From: Gammaproteobacteria bacterium
Lineage (GTDB): Bacteria; Pseudomonadota; Gammaproteobacteria; Steroidobacterales; XN24
Direction of reading: 5' to 3'
DNA: 64,000 nt
Assembly (NCBI GenBank): GCA_024640085.1
Contig: JAHEFR010000006.1
Location: forward strand, 1-64,000
The number at the start of each line of letters is the position of its first letter. The first letter of the stretch is position 1. The notes beneath the pieces were generated by a model. The model was not told the DNA's origin, ran no database searches, and saw nothing but the letters and a program-made list of their open reading frames with translations. Positions 61,649 to 64,000 of the stretch are shown piece after piece. The translations under genes and the position numbers were made by a program.

Positions 61649-62773
61649 TCAGGGCTGCTCCGAGGCGCAGGTCAGGCGACCGGCGGCATCGGCCAGGCAG
61701 AGGTCGAGGCGAAATCCCACGGCGGCCGATGGCGGAGCTTCCACCGTCGCCCGGCCTTCCGTCCGGTCTCCGGGGGACATCAGCTGGCCCGAAACGAACC
61801 CGGAAAGATAGTCTCGTGGTGACAGCTCCCGACTCCCTATCTCATCGCCCCAGCGGTCCTCGAGGCTGATCCGCAACACCGGGTATGGCTGACTGAACCC
61901 GGCACCGTTGACGAATGCCAGCGTGACCTGGAGATCACCACCGCCGTCGATGCCGGCGGCGGAGTCGACGATCCGGTAGGCTGAAACATCCCATGCCGGC
62001 ACCAGCGGCAGGCCGAGGCGTCCGTAGATACCCTCCAGCCACGGCGCAAGCGTCGCGTTCCTCGCCAGGTTCGCCCGCTGGCTGTGCACCGCCGATGCCG
62101 CCAGCACCAGGACGGCGATCAGCAGAACGATCCGGCGGGTCCAGTGCAGCAGAGCCGACGACTGCCTGGTCAGCATCTCACCCGGCGGCGTCTCATCGGC
62201 GGCGTCGGGCTCTTCGATCTGGCCGGAGGGAAGGCCTTCGACGAACTCGAGTCCGTCGATGTCCGGCATGTCCTGGTCACCGAGTTCCTCGATCGAGAAC
62301 AACTCTTCGGCCGTAACGTCGAGATTGACCGTCGGGTCGTCATCGTCGTCGGCCGACAGAGACCAGGATGCACCGGCATCCCCGTCCCGCGTGGCGTCGA
62401 CGTCGGACACATCGGTTTCTATCTCTCCGTCGCTGGCCGCGGACTCGGTCGGCGCCAGGTCGGGGTCGGACTCCAGCGGCGCATCCGGCGTCGATTCGCC
62501 GGTCTCGATCGGCGCCGCCTCTGCATCATCGCCAGGCTCCGGGGCGGGCTCGGCCTCGCTCGACGGGTCCGGCGTGGGCGCCTGTTCCGCGGGAGGCTCC
62601 GGCTGTCCCTCGCCAGGTCCGACTGGGAGCGGCTGGGGATAGGTGTCGCTGAGGCGGTCCAGGGCGTCGAACCGCGAACCGCAGGCCCCGCATCGCACTT
62701 CACCGCCCGCATGCCGCAGGTGGGCGCTGGTAACCCTGTAGACGGCGTCACATTCAGGGCACTGCGTGTACAC
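61649..62773 (-). CDS. Zinc-ribbon (MJ0042) and DUF3426 membrane protein
   Basis: 374-aa protein. The N-terminus MYTQCPECDAVYRVTS...RCGACGSRFD is an MJ0042-type zinc ribbon (two C-x2-C pairs). A long acidic Pro/Glu/Asp-rich linker (about 45-190) follows, then one TM (RIVLLIAVLVLAASAVHS), then DUF3426 (FVNGAGFSQPYPVLRISLEDRWGDEIG). The start is GTG one base after the prmA stop. Such proteins commonly sit between prmA and dusB; their role is unknown, possibly an inner-membrane regulator or sensor. Confidence 0.87.
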   Translation of the reverse strand: MYTQCPECDAVYRVTSAHLRHAGGEVRCGACGSRFDALDRLSDTYPQPLPVGPGEGQPEPPAEQAPTPDPSSEAEPAPEPGDDAEAAPIETGESTPDAPLESDPDLAPTESAASDGEIETDVSDVDATRDGDAGASWSLSADDDDDPTVNLDVTAEELFSIEELGDQDMPDIDGLEFVEGLPSGQIEEPDAADETPPGEMLTRQSSALLHWTRRIVLLIAVLVLAASAVHSQRANLARNATLAPWLEGIYGRLGLPLVPAWDVSAYRIVDSAAGIDGGGDLQVTLAFVNGAGFSQPYPVLRISLEDRWGDEIGSRELSPRDYLSGFVSGQLMSPGDRTEGRATVEAPPSAAVGFRLDLCLADAAGRLTCASEQP

Positions 62774-62774
62774 G

Positions 62775-63656
62775 TCAGTTGGTCTCCAGTCGGCGTCCCG
62801 TCAGCCGGACCCATCCGTCTCTTTCCGCGGGATCGCGGAAATCGAACCACTCGGCATACGCGCTGATCACGGGTTCGGTCTGTTCTGCAAGGATACCGGA
62901 CATTACCAGCGTCGCGCCTGGCCTGAGGGCGCGGGCAAACCTCGGGGCCAGGTCGATCAGCGGCCCGGCCAGGATGTTGGCCATGACCAGGTCCGCCTCA
63001 GGCACCTGATCGTCAGCCGGCGTCACCCGGACACGCCCGGCGATCCGGTTCCTGGCGGCGTTGGCCCGGGTCGCGGTCAGGGCCTGGGGGTCGATGTCCG
63101 TCGCCGCCACCTCGCTGGCGCCGAGGCGCGCGGCGGCGATCGCGAGAATTCCAGATCCGCACCCGAAATCCACCACGCGCATGCCGACAGGTGGGTTGGC
63201 GTCGAGCCATTCCAGGCACAGTGCCGTGGTCGCGTGGGTTCCGGTCCCGAATGCAAGGCCGGGATCCAGATGAATCGTCACCGCGGATTGCTCGTCCGCG
63301 GGGCGCTGGTCTCCGGGACAGACCCACAGGTGCCGGCCGAAACGCATTGGCCGGAAGTCCCTGAGCCACTCGCGCTCCCAGGCTTTGTCCTCGATCCGGC
63401 TGAGATGGAATCCGCGTCGCGCCGACCAGACATCGGTATCTGCCATCGCCGTCAGTCGCCCCTCCGGCCCATCCTCGAAAAGGGCCGTGAGGACGATCTC
63501 GGGCCATAGCGGGGTATCCCCCGGGGCAGGCTCCAGCACCGGGTCGTCCCGGGCGTCCTCCAGGGTGACCGCTGCGGCCCCCAGCGCCTCGATTTCGCCG
63601 GCTGCCCGTTCGGCCAGGTCGCGATCGAAGTGCAGGGATATCTGCAACCAGGACAT
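62775..63656 (-). CDS. prmA: Ribosomal protein L11 methyltransferase
   Basis: 293-aa SAM-dependent methyltransferase that trimethylates ribosomal protein L11. N-terminal recognition domain starts MSWLQISLHFDRDLAERA; the catalytic domain has DPGLAFGTGTHATTALCLEWLD, VVDFGCGSGILAIAAARLGA and VMANILAGPL (NxxN-like), the PrmA signature. It lies 22 bases downstream of accC and one base upstream of the DUF3426 gene. Confidence 0.96.
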   Translation of the reverse strand: MSWLQISLHFDRDLAERAAGEIEALGAAAVTLEDARDDPVLEPAPGDTPLWPEIVLTALFEDGPEGRLTAMADTDVWSARRGFHLSRIEDKAWEREWLRDFRPMRFGRHLWVCPGDQRPADEQSAVTIHLDPGLAFGTGTHATTALCLEWLDANPPVGMRVVDFGCGSGILAIAAARLGASEVAATDIDPQALTATRANAARNRIAGRVRVTPADDQVPEADLVMANILAGPLIDLAPRFARALRPGATLVMSGILAEQTEPVISAYAEWFDFRDPAERDGWVRLTGRRLETN

Positions 63657-63678
63657 GGGGGAAGCCGTGACCAGGCCC

Positions 63679-64000
63679 TTAAAGACCCAGCCGTTTCTCG
63701 AGATAGTGGATGTCCGTGCCTCCGGTCTTGAAGGCGCTGTGGCTGAATATCTCCTGGTGGAGAGGGATATTGGTCTTGATGCCTTCGATGACCATCTCAG
63801 ACAGGGCCTGCTGCATCCGTGCGATCGCCGAGGCGCGATTGTGGCCGTGGGTGATGATCTTGCCGATCATGGAATCATAGAAGGGCGGCACAACGTAGCC
63901 GCTGTAGATGTGAGTATCCAGCCGCACCCCGGGACCTCCCGGAGAGTGCCACTGGTGGATGGGTCCGGGGCAGGGCATGAAGTTGGTCGGATCTTCGGCG
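63679..64000 (-). CDS. accC: Acetyl-CoA carboxylase biotin carboxylase subunit, C-terminal part
   Basis: The 3' end of accC; the gene continues past the right edge. The visible residues include [40 protein letters not shown] and [24 protein letters not shown], the C-terminal domain of biotin carboxylase with residues near the bicarbonate/biotin site. AccC carboxylates biotin on AccB at the start of fatty acid synthesis. It should be preceded by accB outside the window. Confidence 0.95.
   Translation of the reverse strand, partial: AEDPTNFMPCPGPIHQWHSPGGPGVRLDTHIYSGYVVPPFYDSMIGKIITHGHNRASAIARMQQALSEMVIEGIKTNIPLHQEIFSHSAFKTGGTDIHYLEKRLGL

Noticed and set aside
1-64000. CRISPR arrays, tRNA/rRNA genes, insertion sequences and long direct repeats
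   Set aside because: None seen on a read of both strands. Repeats found were only short palindromes and hairpins listed above; short RNA genes could still be missed without a covariance search.

Overview
The window is high-GC DNA (I estimate mid-60s percent) from a gammaproteobacterium. Three conserved blocks support this. Near the right end, on the minus strand, accC-prmA-(zinc-ribbon/DUF3426)-dusB-fis-purH-purD is a classical gammaproteobacterial order. Near 52-55 kb, rhlB diverges from trxA-rho. PlsB, Fis, YrfG and CysQ are all of the proteobacterial type. I cannot place it below class. The many SDRs, a Rieske oxygenase and the DUF1302/DUF1329/RND module fit an environmental heterotroph. 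GTG and TTG starts are common, and 4-base start/stop overlaps (GTGA, ATGA, TTGA) join many neighbouring genes.

Layout. 0-12 kb: DUF2797 protein, a lipoprotein phospholipase D, an SDR divergent from lipA, sohB, an L,D-transpeptidase, a GT9 glycosyltransferase, and a Calx-beta surface protein with a CFI-box C-terminus upstream of an SDR. 12-19 kb: CHAD protein, a Rieske oxygenase overlapping a rhomboid protease, a secreted alpha/beta hydrolase-domain protein, an EamA permease and an NDH-2-like flavoprotein. 19-22 kb, minus strand: a 66-aa protein, a cupin, a second EamA permease and a PLP-dependent deaminase/desulfhydrase. 22-25 kb: a full-length contractile tail sheath gene without other tail genes, followed by a degenerate gamma-glutamylcyclotransferase-like gene. 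25-29 kb: a fused 5-oxoprolinase/hydantoinase with a DUF4442 hot-dog protein. 29-34 kb: one tightly overlapping operon with a sodium:solute symporter, two membrane-associated GTPases, an alkyltransferase-like protein, a tiny ORF and an alpha/beta hydrolase, ending in a T8 terminator.

34-42 kb: an SDR, a small lipoprotein, a methyltransferase, the trehalose operon otsB-GH15-otsA, and plsB. 43-50 kb: DUF1302 beta-barrel, DUF1329 periplasmic protein, YCF48-like beta-propeller and RND/MMPL pump, which look like one envelope transport system for a hydrophobic compound. 50-57 kb: DUF465, cysQ, yrfG, rhlB, trxA, rho, an ATP-grasp enzyme, a GFA protein and an NTF2-like protein. 57-64 kb: purD, purH, fis, dusB, DUF3426, prmA and the 3' end of accC, which runs off the window.

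I found no tRNA, rRNA, CRISPR array, insertion sequence or integrase. The points most worth following are the orphan sheath locus, the paired GTPase operon, an intrinsic-terminator-like hairpin inside the 3' end of dusB just upstream of fis, and an extended Rho translationally overlapped with thioredoxin.
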